Made by a program: the position numbers and the translations under genes. The notes beneath the pieces were generated by a model that saw only the letters and a list, made by a program, of their open reading frames with translations, had not been told where the DNA came from and did not search any database. DNA of 20,241 nt. It comes from Lachnospiraceae bacterium UBA1760. Its GTDB lineage: Bacteria > Bacillota > Clostridia > Lachnospirales > Lachnospiraceae. The stretch lies in the NCBI GenBank assembly GCA_002314775.1, contig DCHE01000062.1, positions 14,544 through 34,784 on the forward strand, written 5' to 3'. Below, in pieces: positions 6,288 to 15,147 of the stretch (within the stretch, counting starts at the first letter, position 1; every line of letters begins with the position of its first letter).

Positions 6288-8537
6288 TTACCTCTCCTTC
6301 CTCTTTTTCTCCTCAAATTTCGCTTTAATATGCTTTATATGCTCGTACTCATTTGGGTGCTTCTCCTTAAAGCGCTGTCTGATTCGTTTTTTGTTGGCAA
6401 GCATCTTCTCGTAGGATTCAGGATGCTCACTTTTTAATCTATCCTCAATTCTATGTCTTCTAGCCTCAACATGCTTTAGAATTTCAGCCTCACTCATATC
6501 GAGTCTCTCAGCGATCTCCTTAAGGTGCATCTCAAATCTAAGCAGCATCTCATCCTCATCGATTGCTCCAAAATGCTTCCATTTTCTGATTGCACGAAGG
6601 ATTGCCTCCTTCTTTGCGCCTTCAGCCTCAGCATTTTCTACAGACTCATTAGCTTTGCCTTCTTTGTCTTCGGCAATAACCGTACTTAAACTGAGCTCCT
6701 CGCCCTTCTCATATTTCTCGTGTATCTCATCGGAAATCTTCGCTATTGTGTTTGCGATTTCCTTCTCCATCATCTCGTCCGCCTCATCACCGTAAAGCCA
6801 GAAGAATTCCTCAAGAGTATTCTCATCCTCACTGATTGGGAGAACCATAAACTCCTCCTCATCAACGCCCTCAAGCTTGTATGGCTCAGTGATATCCTCG
6901 CTGAGAAGCGCCGCCTTTATGGTATGCTTTACCGCGCCCTCTTCTATAAGAAACTTAAGCCCCAGGCTTCTGAACTGCTTGTTTATTATCTCTGAATGCT
7001 CAGTAATATAGAGCTTTATACCCCTGTTTTTTAGGGATTTGTAAAGCTGACCAATATAGTCAGCTGCAGTTATATCGATGGAGCTTACATTTCCAGCATC
7101 CACGATTACGACCCTGGTATCATCCTTTATTGCATTAAGAATATCCTCCTGGAAAAGCTTAACATTTGCGAAGAAGATATTCTGGCTGAACCTGTAGATT
7201 ACAACCTTCTCAATCGGCTTCGCCATGATATTTCTGTTCATTCTGTGGAAGCCCTCGTGTCCCGGAACAATTCCAAGGAAGGCTCTCTTTGGATTGGCTG
7301 CCTCAATTGCGAAGTCGGCGAAGGAAAGCATTATTCCTATCATTACTCCGTAAATGCTTCCGAATATAAGTACGCCAAGAAAGGCTGCCATAAATATATA
7401 AAATTCAGGTCTTCTCACCTTGAAGAGTCTCACTGCAAGGTCCGCCTCAACCACTGAAATAAGCGCTGATATTACTATGGCTGTGAGAACAGGCACTGGA
7501 AGATAGCCTATGAAGCCAGTTCCCTTAAGCACTATGGCCAGCATTGATATAAATGCTACAATTGATACTGCCTGAGTTTTTCCACCGTACTGGTCGTTCA
7601 TTGCAGTTCTCGAAACTGAACCATTTACAGGTAGTGAGCCCGAAATTGAAGCTGAAATTGTAGCGACTGATATAGCAAGGATTTCATTTCTTTCCTTAAT
7701 CTGATAATTGTTCTTGAAGGCGAAATTATTCTCCGCAAGCAGTGTTTCCGCAAGCACCACCGCTGCTATTGTAAGGGAAGTACCGAGCACCTCCATAACA
7801 TCGACCGATAAAAAGTCCGGCAAATGAATAGGCATAAGTCCTGGTTCAACTGAAGAAAGTGTCTTAATTCCATAGTCTGAAATACTAAATTTGTACTGTG
7901 CAAATGCACCCACTAACATAAGCACAACCGCAACCGGAACCTTTGGTATAATTTTCTTACATACAAGAATTATAATAAGTGTTACCACTCCAATGATAAG
8001 TGACGGATAATTGATATCCGACATTCCTTCTATCAGATGCTTTGTCAGCTCGACAATCTCACCGTGACCTGCCGAGTGACCCATCAGCTTTGGAAGCTGC
8101 ATCATTATTACTGTCACGGCAATTCCGCTGATAAATCCGCCCATAACTGGTGTCGAGATAAACTTTAAAACTCTCTCTGCCCTGAATATGTAAAAGAGCA
8201 AAAGAAATACACCCGTTACAAAGGCTACGACAGGAACTATCCTCAGAGCCTCCTCAGAGCCTGCTGTAACACCCATGGTAGTGAGCATACTTCCACAGAT
8301 AGCAGCCGGTGCCGCATCAACACCAAGAATAAACTGCCTCGAGGTTGATAAAATTGCGAAAACGAGAACTGGCAGAAGGGAGCCATAAAGACCATATACT
8401 GCCGGCAGTCCCGCAACCTCTGAATATCCCATAGAAATAGGAATAGTCATAAGACATATGACTATTCCTGAAAGTAAATCCTTGGGAAGGTATTTAATTT
8501 TGTAATTCTTTAAAGTTTCAAATACTGTGATACCCAT
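6288..8537 (-). CDS. SulP-family anion transporter with STAS domain and long charged C-terminal tail
   Basis: The first 410 or so residues are a SulP membrane domain of many helices, opening with LLSGIVICLMTIPISMGYSE and containing the conserved stretch SGSLPVNGSVSRTAMND (299-315). A STAS domain follows (about 438-548), with its core loop VVIVDAGNVSSIDITAAD. SulP proteins carry sulfate, bicarbonate or dicarboxylates; the substrate cannot be read here. Residues about 551-749 form an unusual tail, first acidic then basic and helical, ending in two similar HPxxYE-type segments (HPESYEKML at 705, HPNEYEHIK at 727). The start ATG at 8537 follows AGAGGGAA. It overlaps nothing upstream and is followed one base later by mnmA. 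Confidence 0.92.
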   Translation of the reverse strand: MGITVFETLKNYKIKYLPKDLLSGIVICLMTIPISMGYSEVAGLPAVYGLYGSLLPVLVFAILSTSRQFILGVDAAPAAICGSMLTTMGVTAGSEEALRIVPVVAFVTGVFLLLFYIFRAERVLKFISTPVMGGFISGIAVTVIMMQLPKLMGHSAGHGEIVELTKHLIEGMSDINYPSLIIGVVTLIIILVCKKIIPKVPVAVVLMLVGAFAQYKFSISDYGIKTLSSVEPGLMPIHLPDFLSVDVMEVLGTSLTIAAVVLAETLLAENNFAFKNNYQIKERNEILAISVATISASISGSLPVNGSVSRTAMNDQYGGKTQAVSIVAFISMLAIVLKGTGFIGYLPVPVLTAIVISALISVVEADLAVRLFKVRRPEFYIFMAAFLGVLIFGSIYGVMIGIMLSFADFAIEAANPKRAFLGIVPGHEGFHRMNRNIMAKPIEKVVIYRFSQNIFFANVKLFQEDILNAIKDDTRVVIVDAGNVSSIDITAADYIGQLYKSLKNRGIKLYITEHSEIINKQFRSLGLKFLIEEGAVKHTIKAALLSEDITEPYKLEGVDEEEFMVLPISEDENTLEEFFWLYGDEADEMMEKEIANTIAKISDEIHEKYEKGEELSLSTVIAEDKEGKANESVENAEAEGAKKEAILRAIRKWKHFGAIDEDEMLLRFEMHLKEIAERLDMSEAEILKHVEARRHRIEDRLKSEHPESYEKMLANKKRIRQRFKEKHPNEYEHIKHIKAKFEEKKRKER

Positions 8538-8556
8538 TTTTCCCTCTTATTGCTTT

Positions 8557-8562
8557 ATTATA
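8557..8562 (-). promoter_or_regulatory. Possible sulP-mnmA promoter (-10 box)
   Basis: A perfect TATAAT on the minus strand lies 19 bases upstream of the sulP ATG, but no convincing -35 box is found 17 bases before it (only A-rich sequence from the adjacent tandem repeats). Because the gap to ftsH is only 89 bases and lacks a hairpin terminator, read-through from ftsH is equally possible. Confidence 0.4.
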
Positions 8563-8578
8563 CAATAAATGCATTTAG

Positions 8579-8619
8579 TGCTTTTAATTTATAGCTTTTA
8601 ATTATAGCTTTTAATTAAT
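8579..8619. repeat. Three tandem 13-14 base AT-rich repeats
   Basis: Plus strand reads three units of the form (a/t)gcttttaattat, at 8579-8592, 8593-8605 and 8606-8619, with one- or two-base variations. They fill the gap between the ftsH stop and the sulP -10 box. They could be upstream-promoter A/T tracts for sulP or simple slippage products. Confidence 0.7.
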
Positions 8620-8626
8620 ACTTCCA

Positions 8627-10477
8627 CTAACTAAGAAGAGTATTCTCCTCCGAGCTTAAGATATTCATAAACTCCTCTCCAGTGATTGTCTCATGCTCGT
8701 AAAGGTATTTTGAAATCTCATGGAGCTTCTGAATATTCTCCTGTAATATCTTCTTAGCCTTCTCATGCTGCTCTGTGACAACCGATACAACCATCTTGTC
8801 AATCTTTGTCTGAGTCTCCGCTGAGCATGCGAGGCTCGTGTCACCGCCAAGATACTGGTTTGTAAGTGTCTCAAGAGCCACCATATCAAACTCCTCTGAC
8901 ATACCGTAGCGCGAAACCATAGCTCTGGCAAGCTTTGTCGCCTGCTCGATATCATTTGACGCACCTGTTGTAATCTCACTGAAGATAAGCTCCTCAGCTG
9001 CACGTCCACCTGTGTAGGTTGCAATCTTATTCAGTATCTCAGTCTTTGTCATGAGGAAATGCTCCCCATCCTCAACCTGCATTGTATATCCAAGAGCTCC
9101 ACTTGTTCTTGGAATAATTGTAATCTTCTGCACTGGTGCTGACTGGGTCTGCATCGCTGCAACTAACGCATGTCCTACCTCATGGTAGGCAACAACAAGC
9201 TTTTCCTTGTTTGATAGTATCTTATTCTTCTTCTGGTAGCCGGCAATAACAACCTCAACCGACTCCATCAAATCCGCCTGAGTGACTGAACGTCTGCCCT
9301 CTCTTACTGCACGGAGAGCTCCTTCATTTACGATGTTGGCAAGCTGTGCACCTGACGCACCTGAGGCTGCCTTTGCAATTCCGTCAAAATCCACATTGTC
9401 AGAGCATCTGACCTTTTTCGCATGAACCTTGAGGATATCAACTCTTCCCTTAAGATCAGGGAGCTCAACTGGAACTCTTCTGTCAAAACGTCCTGGTCTA
9501 AGAAGTGCCGGATCAAGGGATTCTGGTCTGTTGGTTGCAGCGAGAATTACTACTCCATTGTTACCCTCAAAGCCGTCCATCTCTGTAAGAAGCTGGTTGA
9601 GAGTCTGCTCACGCTCATCATTTGAGGATATCTGACCATCTCTCTTCTTACCAATGGCATCAATCTCATCTATAAAAACAATACAAGGTGCCTTGTCCTT
9701 GGCCTGCTTAAACAAATCTCTTACCTTAGCTGCACCCATACCGACAAACATCTGAACAAACTCAGAGCCTGAGATTGAGAAAAATGGTACATTTGCCTCG
9801 CCGGCAACTGCCTTTGCGAGAAGGGTTTTACCAGTTCCCGGAGGGCCTACTAAAAGAGCACCCTTAGGGAGTACTGCTCCAATCTCTGTGTATTTCTGTG
9901 GCTCGTGAAGGTACTCAACTATCTCCTTAAGAAGGTCCTTTGCTTCCTCCTCACCAGCTACATCCTTAAACTTTATTCCTGTATCTGACTTGACATACAC
10001 TCTGGCGTTGCTTTTACCCATGCCCATTCCGCCAGTTCCAAAGCTCATCATGTCAGGGCTGTCACCCATCTTCTTCAAAAGAAGCTTTGATATAATTCTC
10101 CAGGCCACAACAATAAGAACAATCTGTATCACAAATGAAATAATGTACGACCATATTGGGTTTGACTGCTCAATGATCTCTGCACCAAAGGTCGCCCCTG
10201 AATTGTAGAGTCTTTCATAGAGCTCTGCATCATTCACAATACCTGTCTTATAGGTTTTAGTTCCAGCCTTATTTGTAAATAAAATCTGGTTATCCTGAAT
10301 ACTTGCCTCACCGATGTCCTTACTATCAATCATCTGCATAAAGACATTGTAGCCAACCTCCTCTGTCTGCTGGTTCACAAACTTCTTGTACATAAATCCG
10401 TTGACCATCATAAAGAGTACCATGGCAATTATCCAGTAAATAATTATAGGTTTTTTATTTGGTTTTAGTTCCTGCAT
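8627..10477 (-). CDS. ftsH: ATP-dependent zinc metalloprotease FtsH
   Basis: This 616-residue membrane-anchored AAA protease extracts and degrades misfolded or regulatory membrane proteins. Visible in order: first membrane helix (about 10-29), a small extracytoplasmic domain, second helix (about 109-128), Walker A GPPGTGKT (211-218), the pore loop MFVGMG (243-248), Walker B IVFIDE (266-271), the second region of homology LLRPGRFDRR (325-334), the zinc motif HEVGH (432-436) and the third zinc ligand D509 in GASNDIEQ. Length and all catalytic residues are normal. The ATG at 10477 follows a strong AAGGAGG. It has its own predicted promoter and is separated from the upstream gene by a terminator. 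Confidence 0.97.
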   Translation of the reverse strand: MQELKPNKKPIIIYWIIAMVLFMMVNGFMYKKFVNQQTEEVGYNVFMQMIDSKDIGEASIQDNQILFTNKAGTKTYKTGIVNDAELYERLYNSGATFGAEIIEQSNPIWSYIISFVIQIVLIVVAWRIISKLLLKKMGDSPDMMSFGTGGMGMGKSNARVYVKSDTGIKFKDVAGEEEAKDLLKEIVEYLHEPQKYTEIGAVLPKGALLVGPPGTGKTLLAKAVAGEANVPFFSISGSEFVQMFVGMGAAKVRDLFKQAKDKAPCIVFIDEIDAIGKKRDGQISSNDEREQTLNQLLTEMDGFEGNNGVVILAATNRPESLDPALLRPGRFDRRVPVELPDLKGRVDILKVHAKKVRCSDNVDFDGIAKAASGASGAQLANIVNEGALRAVREGRRSVTQADLMESVEVVIAGYQKKNKILSNKEKLVVAYHEVGHALVAAMQTQSAPVQKITIIPRTSGALGYTMQVEDGEHFLMTKTEILNKIATYTGGRAAEELIFSEITTGASNDIEQATKLARAMVSRYGMSEEFDMVALETLTNQYLGGDTSLACSAETQTKIDKMVVSVVTEQHEKAKKILQENIQKLHEISKYLYEHETITGEEFMNILSSEENTLLS

Positions 10478-10493
10478 ATTCCTCCTTGATTTC

Positions 10494-10516
10494 TGCCCTA
10501 TATGCTTCGCAGGGCA
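10494..10516 (-). promoter_or_regulatory. Small hairpin in the ftsH leader
   Basis: TGCCCT and AGGGCA (10494-10499 and 10511-10516) form a six-pair stem with an 11-base loop, just before the ftsH SD. There is no T-run, so it is not a terminator; it may shape or stabilise the ftsH 5' end. Confidence 0.5.
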
Positions 10517-10548
10517 AACGAAAATTCTCCCAATTATTAGTAGTAACT

Positions 10549-10577
10549 ATGATACTACACTATAATGATGATGTAAA
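10549..10577 (-). promoter_or_regulatory. Predicted ftsH promoter
   Basis: On the minus strand TTTACA (10572-10577), a 17-base spacer and TATCAT (10549-10554) match sigma-A consensus in five of six bases each. Transcription would begin near 10542, about 65 bases before the ftsH ATG. No CIRCE element (heat-shock inverted repeat) is seen nearby. Confidence 0.6.
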
Positions 10578-10614
10578 TGTTAAGTAAACATCAATTATTG
10601 TTTAACTTGCTTTC

Positions 10615-10670
10615 ATCAAAAAACGCTGAACCACTTAATTATCATACTAATTAGTTTAAGTTCAGCGTTT
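10615..10670 (-). terminator. Rho-independent terminator after the AI-2E-family gene
   Basis: On the minus strand an 11-base stem, AAACGCTGAAC (10660-10670) with GTTCAGCGTTT (10621-10631), encloses an AT-rich 28-base loop and runs into TTTTTT. It starts 12 bases after the stop of the AI-2E-family gene and separates proC/AI-2E from ftsH. Confidence 0.88.
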
Positions 10671-10681
10671 CTATCTATTAT

Positions 10682-12202
10682 TTATTCGTCCTTGGCAGCT
10701 GTGTCATCCTTATTAGCTGCTGCCTTAGCCCTTCTTCTTCTGCTGTTAAGCTTTGAAGCAGGTGTTTCTATCTCAAGTAAATCCTGAATAAATGTCGAGC
10801 GGTCTGACCTCTTAAAGTTTGGCATATGGAACCTGCCCTCCTTAGGCTTATCCTCCGCCTCAAGCTCAGCCTTAACTGACTCCACGTATTCATCACTTTT
10901 TCTTTTTGCTTCAATATCAATTTCTTTATCAGCACCATTTCCAGTACTATTTCCAGCGCCATTATCAGCTATTATATCCTTTTCAGCGCTTTGTAAACCT
11001 CTGGCAGGTGCCATCTCACCAGTAACACCATCAGTGTAAGAGCCCTTCTTGCTATCTTCTTCTTCCTTTTCCTTCTCAGGCTCCTGATTATCTATAGCTC
11101 CAAGGCTCAGCTTGTCATTTACAGCTGTCTTAAGGAGTACATAGGCTACAGTTGTCACCGGAACACCGATGAACATTCCTAGAAGTCCGAACAAACCGCC
11201 ACCAACGGTAACTCCAAGCATAACCCAGATTCCTGGAAGTCCGATTTTATTACCAACTACTCTTGGATATACGAGATTATTGTCAATCTGCTGTACCACA
11301 AGGATAATAATGAGCACAATAAGAGCTGCCTTTGGAGATACAAACAACTGTAAAAGTACTGTTATACCTCCACCAATCCATGCACCGATAATTGGAATGA
11401 GCGCAGTAACCGCGATGATAATACCAGTAAGTGCTGCGTAGTCAATTCCCATAACTGCCATTACAATTGCAATCATTGTACCAAGAATGCAGGCATCCAG
11501 CATCTGTCCGCTGATATAATTCTTAAATACCTTTGTTACTATTTCCATGATGTAGCAGGCTCTTGTGTATGCCTTCTCTGGAAGATACGCCTTTGAGGTT
11601 CTTGAAACCTGACTTACAAGTCTTTTCTGACCAGCCATTATGTAAATTGATAATACCAGAGCGATTACAAAATTAATAATAAATGTAAGAATGCTTGAGG
11701 TCCAGGCAAATACCTTAGGGAGCATACTTGTAAGAACTCCCTCAAACTTATCCATCTTCGAGGTGATAAGCTTTGTGATATCTGCAGTATTTATTGGCTC
11801 CATGCCCAGTCTGTCTACTACTGTGTTGGCAAAAACCTGAAACTTCTCAACATATGAATCTGAATTCTTTGCAAATGTAGTCGCATTCTTTACTATCTCA
11901 GGTATAATAAATCTAAGTAAGAATACAATTGCTCCAAGAGTCACGATGTAGACAACTGTTATTGAAATTCCCTTTGCGATACTGTCCTTCATCTTAAGCT
12001 TGGTATTAAGAAGCTTTCTCAGTGCCTTGTATGGTCCGTCAAGCACGAACGCAATGGCTATACCAACAAAGAGTGGCGACAGAACCGAGAGACATTTTTC
12101 AACAAACTCCATAATAGGATTAAACTTTATAACTAATAAAACAAGCAAAACAGCATAGGTTATTATGAACACCGCCTGCTTAAAGATTGAATTCTTCATC
12201 AT
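10682..12202 (-). CDS. AI-2E family transporter (TqsA/PerM-like membrane protein) with hydrophilic C-terminal extension
   Basis: The first 370 residues fit the AI-2E/PerM family: paired N-terminal helices, a soluble helical insert (about 105-160), then further helices with ALIPIIGAWIGGG and the signature VVQQIDNNLVYPRVVG followed by GLPGIWVMLGVTVGGGLFG. Members have been linked to autoinducer export, Na+/H+ antiport or other solutes; the substrate cannot be told. Residues about 375-506 form a charged, low-complexity tail ending in a short ordered-looking segment (FIQDLLEIETPASKLNSRRRR), longer than usual for the family. The ATG at 12202 follows GGGGA; a second ATG is next to it. It lies 50 bases after proC without a terminator, so the two are probably co-transcribed. 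Confidence 0.87.
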   Translation of the reverse strand: MMKNSIFKQAVFIITYAVLLVLLVIKFNPIMEFVEKCLSVLSPLFVGIAIAFVLDGPYKALRKLLNTKLKMKDSIAKGISITVVYIVTLGAIVFLLRFIIPEIVKNATTFAKNSDSYVEKFQVFANTVVDRLGMEPINTADITKLITSKMDKFEGVLTSMLPKVFAWTSSILTFIINFVIALVLSIYIMAGQKRLVSQVSRTSKAYLPEKAYTRACYIMEIVTKVFKNYISGQMLDACILGTMIAIVMAVMGIDYAALTGIIIAVTALIPIIGAWIGGGITVLLQLFVSPKAALIVLIIILVVQQIDNNLVYPRVVGNKIGLPGIWVMLGVTVGGGLFGLLGMFIGVPVTTVAYVLLKTAVNDKLSLGAIDNQEPEKEKEEEDSKKGSYTDGVTGEMAPARGLQSAEKDIIADNGAGNSTGNGADKEIDIEAKRKSDEYVESVKAELEAEDKPKEGRFHMPNFKRSDRSTFIQDLLEIETPASKLNSRRRRAKAAANKDDTAAKDE

Positions 12203-12252
12203 TGTGCTTCCCCATTCATTAATATTTCGACTCGAAAAATACTTTGCAACTG

Positions 12253-13038
12253 TTATTTCTTATTCATTACTGCTTCAATTGACTCAATACATGCATTTCT
12301 AAAGCCATTCTTCTCTAAAGCTGCAACTCCGCAGATTGTTGTTCCCGAAGGAGAACATACATTATCCTTAAGAACTGCAGGATGCTCTCCTGTAACAAGC
12401 TGAAGCTTTGCAGAACCCAGAACCATCTGTGAAACCAAAGAATATGCTTTGTCTCTTGGAATTCCATATTTTACTGCTGCATCGGCGTAGGCCTCAATCA
12501 TTAAATCCACAAATGCAGGACCACAGCCTGTTATAGCTCCTCCTATTCCCATAAGGTGGCTAGGAAGCTCCTCGACCTTTCCAACCTTTCCGAAAAGCTC
12601 GATAATCTCAACTCGCTCCTCTTCCTTAAGTGAGTTCTTAACCTCGAAAAGCATCACACCCTCACCAACCATTGCTGGTGTATTAGGCATTACAAACTGA
12701 AGTCTGACACTCTTATCAAGAAATGGCTTGTACTTTTCATAATCCCATCCTGCGGCCACTGAAATAAGTGCCTTTCCGCAGAGATATACTCCATTTTCCT
12801 TTAATACATACTCAATCTGGTAAGGCTTACAGGCCATAATTACTGTATCTACAGAAGCAAGCATCTCCTTTATTGACTTACATGGGATAAATCCAAGCTT
12901 TTCAGCATTTTCAAGTAGTCTGTCATAATGTGGTGCGTATGCATACATATCATCCTTGCTTACAAGTCCTGATGCTAAAAAACCGCTGGCAAGTGCCTTT
13001 GCCATATTACCCATTCCAATAAATCCAAGCTTCTTCAT
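12253..13038 (-). CDS. proC: Pyrroline-5-carboxylate reductase (proline biosynthesis)
   Basis: This enzyme reduces 1-pyrroline-5-carboxylate to proline with NAD(P)H. The 261-residue protein begins with the nucleotide-binding GFIGMGNMAKAL, followed by the conserved FVMPNTPAMVGEG (about 115-127), the dimer-domain GCGPAFVDLMIEA (171-183) and the substrate-loop signature VCSPSGTTICGVAALE (227-242). The signature normally reads SPGGTT; here Ser replaces the first Gly, a small deviation. Length is normal. The ATG at 13038 follows GGAGG with good spacing. The gene is not next to other proline genes (proA, proB). Confidence 0.95.
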   Translation of the reverse strand: MKKLGFIGMGNMAKALASGFLASGLVSKDDMYAYAPHYDRLLENAEKLGFIPCKSIKEMLASVDTVIMACKPYQIEYVLKENGVYLCGKALISVAAGWDYEKYKPFLDKSVRLQFVMPNTPAMVGEGVMLFEVKNSLKEEERVEIIELFGKVGKVEELPSHLMGIGGAITGCGPAFVDLMIEAYADAAVKYGIPRDKAYSLVSQMVLGSAKLQLVTGEHPAVLKDNVCSPSGTTICGVAALEKNGFRNACIESIEAVMNKK

Positions 13039-13084
13039 AGATACATCCTCCGAAATAAATACTATATTTTCCTAAACAGCTTCT

Positions 13085-13113
13085 ATTATATTAGAAATAA
13101 CCTGTTCTGAAAA
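13085..13113 (-). promoter_or_regulatory. Predicted proC promoter
   Basis: On the minus strand TTTTCA (13108-13113), 17 bases and a perfect TATAAT (13085-13090) precede proC by about 46 bases. Between the kinase stop (13163) and this site there is only a weak five-pair AT stem, so read-through from the two-component operon cannot be excluded. Confidence 0.6.
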
Positions 13114-13162
13114 GTCCAAAATAAACTAAAGACTGAAGAATTTGCTATTTATCAAATCATAG

Positions 13163-14431
13163 TCAATCCATAGCCAATTCCTTATATTCTGGGAAGCTTA
13201 CTATAAATTTGGTTCCAACGTCCGGTACCGAGAAAACCTCCACGCGTCCATTATGCGCTTCGATTATCCATTTTGCAATAGAAAGTCCGAGTCCTGAACC
13301 ACCGGTCTCGCTGTTTCTAGCCTCATCCGAACGATAGAATCTCTCAAATATATGCTTTACCGCTTCGTTATCCATTCCAATTCCTTCATCCTGAATCACG
13401 TAGGAAACATATCCGTCTGACGCTTCGACCTTGAAGGTTATCCTTCCATCCTTATCTGAATACTTTGCCGCATTTTGTACAAATATTCTCACAGACTGCT
13501 TAATCATTGCAACGTCACCGCTAATAAATGCACTCTGGAAGCCTTCAAATGAGTAGCTTCGGCCTTCATCAATCATAAGTGACTCCTCATAAACCTCATT
13601 TACAAGCTCAGAAAGGTCGATTTTTGTCATGTTAAGTGTATTTCTGCCACTGTCGCCTCTTGCAAGGAAAAGCAGCTGTTCCACCAGCTCCTTCATATGA
13701 TCCGACTCATTCTTTAGGGCCTCGATTGACTCAACCAAGACCTCCTCATCCTCCTTGCCCCATCTGTCAAGCATATTTACATAGCCCTGAATTACTGCAA
13801 TCGGAGTTCTAAGCTCGTGTGATGCATCTGACACGAACCTCGTCTTTGCTCTCTCGCTCTCCTTCATCTGCTTGAGCAGATTATTAAGTGCAGTCTCTAT
13901 TCCAAGTAATTCCTTGTCACCGGTCTCAACTGTAGGCGAGTCTAGGTCGACCTTGCTGATTGCCTCCTCAAGATTATGCATTTTCCCCGGATCAAGGGAA
14001 TACTCTCTTAGGATATCTGCCCTTTTTGCAAGCTCATTCAATGGTTTAAGCTTCCTTCTGACCTTTCCCGCGCCGAAAAGTCCTGTGAAGGTAAACACAA
14101 ACTCAAGTCCGAATAGTGCCACAAAGGGATAAAAAGAGTATTTTATCAGTTCTCCTGCCTTATTCACATAAAGCTCCCCGTGGTTGTCAGTTACTACGTA
14201 GGCAATCTCATCTATATCACCAATATCGGCAATCTCTCTTTTTACTATAAATGCACCCTCCGGCAGAACAAGCTTATTTTCCGTATACTGCATAAATGAA
14301 ACCCCGCAGAGAGCAATAATCACAATATCAAAAAACAGGAACAGAAAAAGCTGTCTGAACCAGTAGCTCATATGAATTTTTCTTGAGATAGAACCCATTT
14401 TTTTATTTGTATTTTGTCCCTTTGGTTCCAT
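13163..14431 (-). CDS. Sensor histidine kinase
   Basis: I take the ATG at 14431 (422 residues), since AAGGA lies 8 bases upstream; an ATG at 14440 is too close to it. A first membrane helix (about 29-47) and a second (about 100-119) flank a small outside domain of roughly 50 residues. Then come a linker, the phospho-acceptor H-box SDASHELRTP (H205), the N-box VQNAAKYS (N320), the G1 box DEGIGMD (348-354), the F-box FERFYR and the G2 box GGSGLGLSIAKW (377-388). All ATPase and phosphotransfer residues are present. It follows the response regulator by 31 bases as an operon. The signal is unknown; the layout resembles ArlS/CiaH-type kinases. Confidence 0.94.
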   Translation of the reverse strand: MEPKGQNTNKKMGSISRKIHMSYWFRQLFLFLFFDIVIIALCGVSFMQYTENKLVLPEGAFIVKREIADIGDIDEIAYVVTDNHGELYVNKAGELIKYSFYPFVALFGLEFVFTFTGLFGAGKVRRKLKPLNELAKRADILREYSLDPGKMHNLEEAISKVDLDSPTVETGDKELLGIETALNNLLKQMKESERAKTRFVSDASHELRTPIAVIQGYVNMLDRWGKEDEEVLVESIEALKNESDHMKELVEQLLFLARGDSGRNTLNMTKIDLSELVNEVYEESLMIDEGRSYSFEGFQSAFISGDVAMIKQSVRIFVQNAAKYSDKDGRITFKVEASDGYVSYVIQDEGIGMDNEAVKHIFERFYRSDEARNSETGGSGLGLSIAKWIIEAHNGRVEVFSVPDVGTKFIVSFPEYKELAMD

Positions 14432-14462
14432 AATTATCATCCTTTGTCATTTTCAAGATAAT

Positions 14463-15146
14463 TTACTGTACATCCTCTTTGATAGCATAACCAGCTCCCC
14501 TGACTGTGCTGATAAGCTTAATTCCAAATACATCATCAATCTTTGTTCTAAGATACCTGACATAAACGTCAATAATATTGGTTTCTCCAATGTAATCATA
14601 GCCGCAGACTGTATTCATAAGAGAATCTCTGCTAAGTACGATGTTCTTGTTCTTCATAAGCGTGAGAAGCAGCTCGTACTCTCTGTTTGTAAGCTCAACT
14701 AAGGTTCCATTTACCGAAACCTCATGTCTGTCTGTATCTATTCTTACACCCTTTACCTCAAGAATGTTTGTCTTTTTCTCTGTCTTTTCGCCTCTCTTAA
14801 GAAGTACTCTGATTCTTGCCAAAAGCTCTTCAATTGCAAATGGCTTTGTAAGATAATCATCAGCTCCCGCATCAAGTCCGGAAACCTTGTCCATAACCGC
14901 ATCTCTTGCTGTAAGCATAATTACAGGTGTTTCAGATTCCTTCCTGAATCTTCTAAGCACCTCAATTCCATTTAACTGAGGAAGCATTATGTCAAGAATT
15001 ATAAGGTCAAATTGTCCCGATAGTGCCTTGTCCAATCCCTCTCTTCCGTCAAATGCTTTTTCAGTTTCGTAGCCCTCATGCTTAAGCTCAAGCTCAACAA
15101 ATCTTGCTATCTTAGTTTCATCCTCTACAATAAGTATCCTTGCCAT
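14463..15146 (-). CDS. OmpR/PhoB-family response regulator
   Basis: The 227-residue protein has a receiver domain with the acidic pair E8/D9, phospho-acceptor D52 in LIILDIMLP, T79 and K101 in YLTKPF, then a winged-helix DNA-binding domain (about 128-222) with LTNREYELLLTLMKN and VRYLRTKID, ending in the usual STVRGAGYAI. It is the partner of the kinase just downstream. The ATG at 15146 follows AGGAGG at only four bases. The SD overlaps the stop of a small upstream reading frame and can be masked by a complementary leader segment, so its translation may be controlled. Confidence 0.95.
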   Translation of the reverse strand: MARILIVEDETKIARFVELELKHEGYETEKAFDGREGLDKALSGQFDLIILDIMLPQLNGIEVLRRFRKESETPVIMLTARDAVMDKVSGLDAGADDYLTKPFAIEELLARIRVLLKRGEKTEKKTNILEVKGVRIDTDRHEVSVNGTLVELTNREYELLLTLMKNKNIVLSRDSLMNTVCGYDYIGETNIIDVYVRYLRTKIDDVFGIKLISTVRGAGYAIKEDVQ

Positions 15147-15147
15147 G

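Noticed and set aside
6287..6316. Longer mnmA starting at 6316
   Set aside because: The extra ten residues are the SulP tail region read in another frame and contain the mnmA ribosome binding site.
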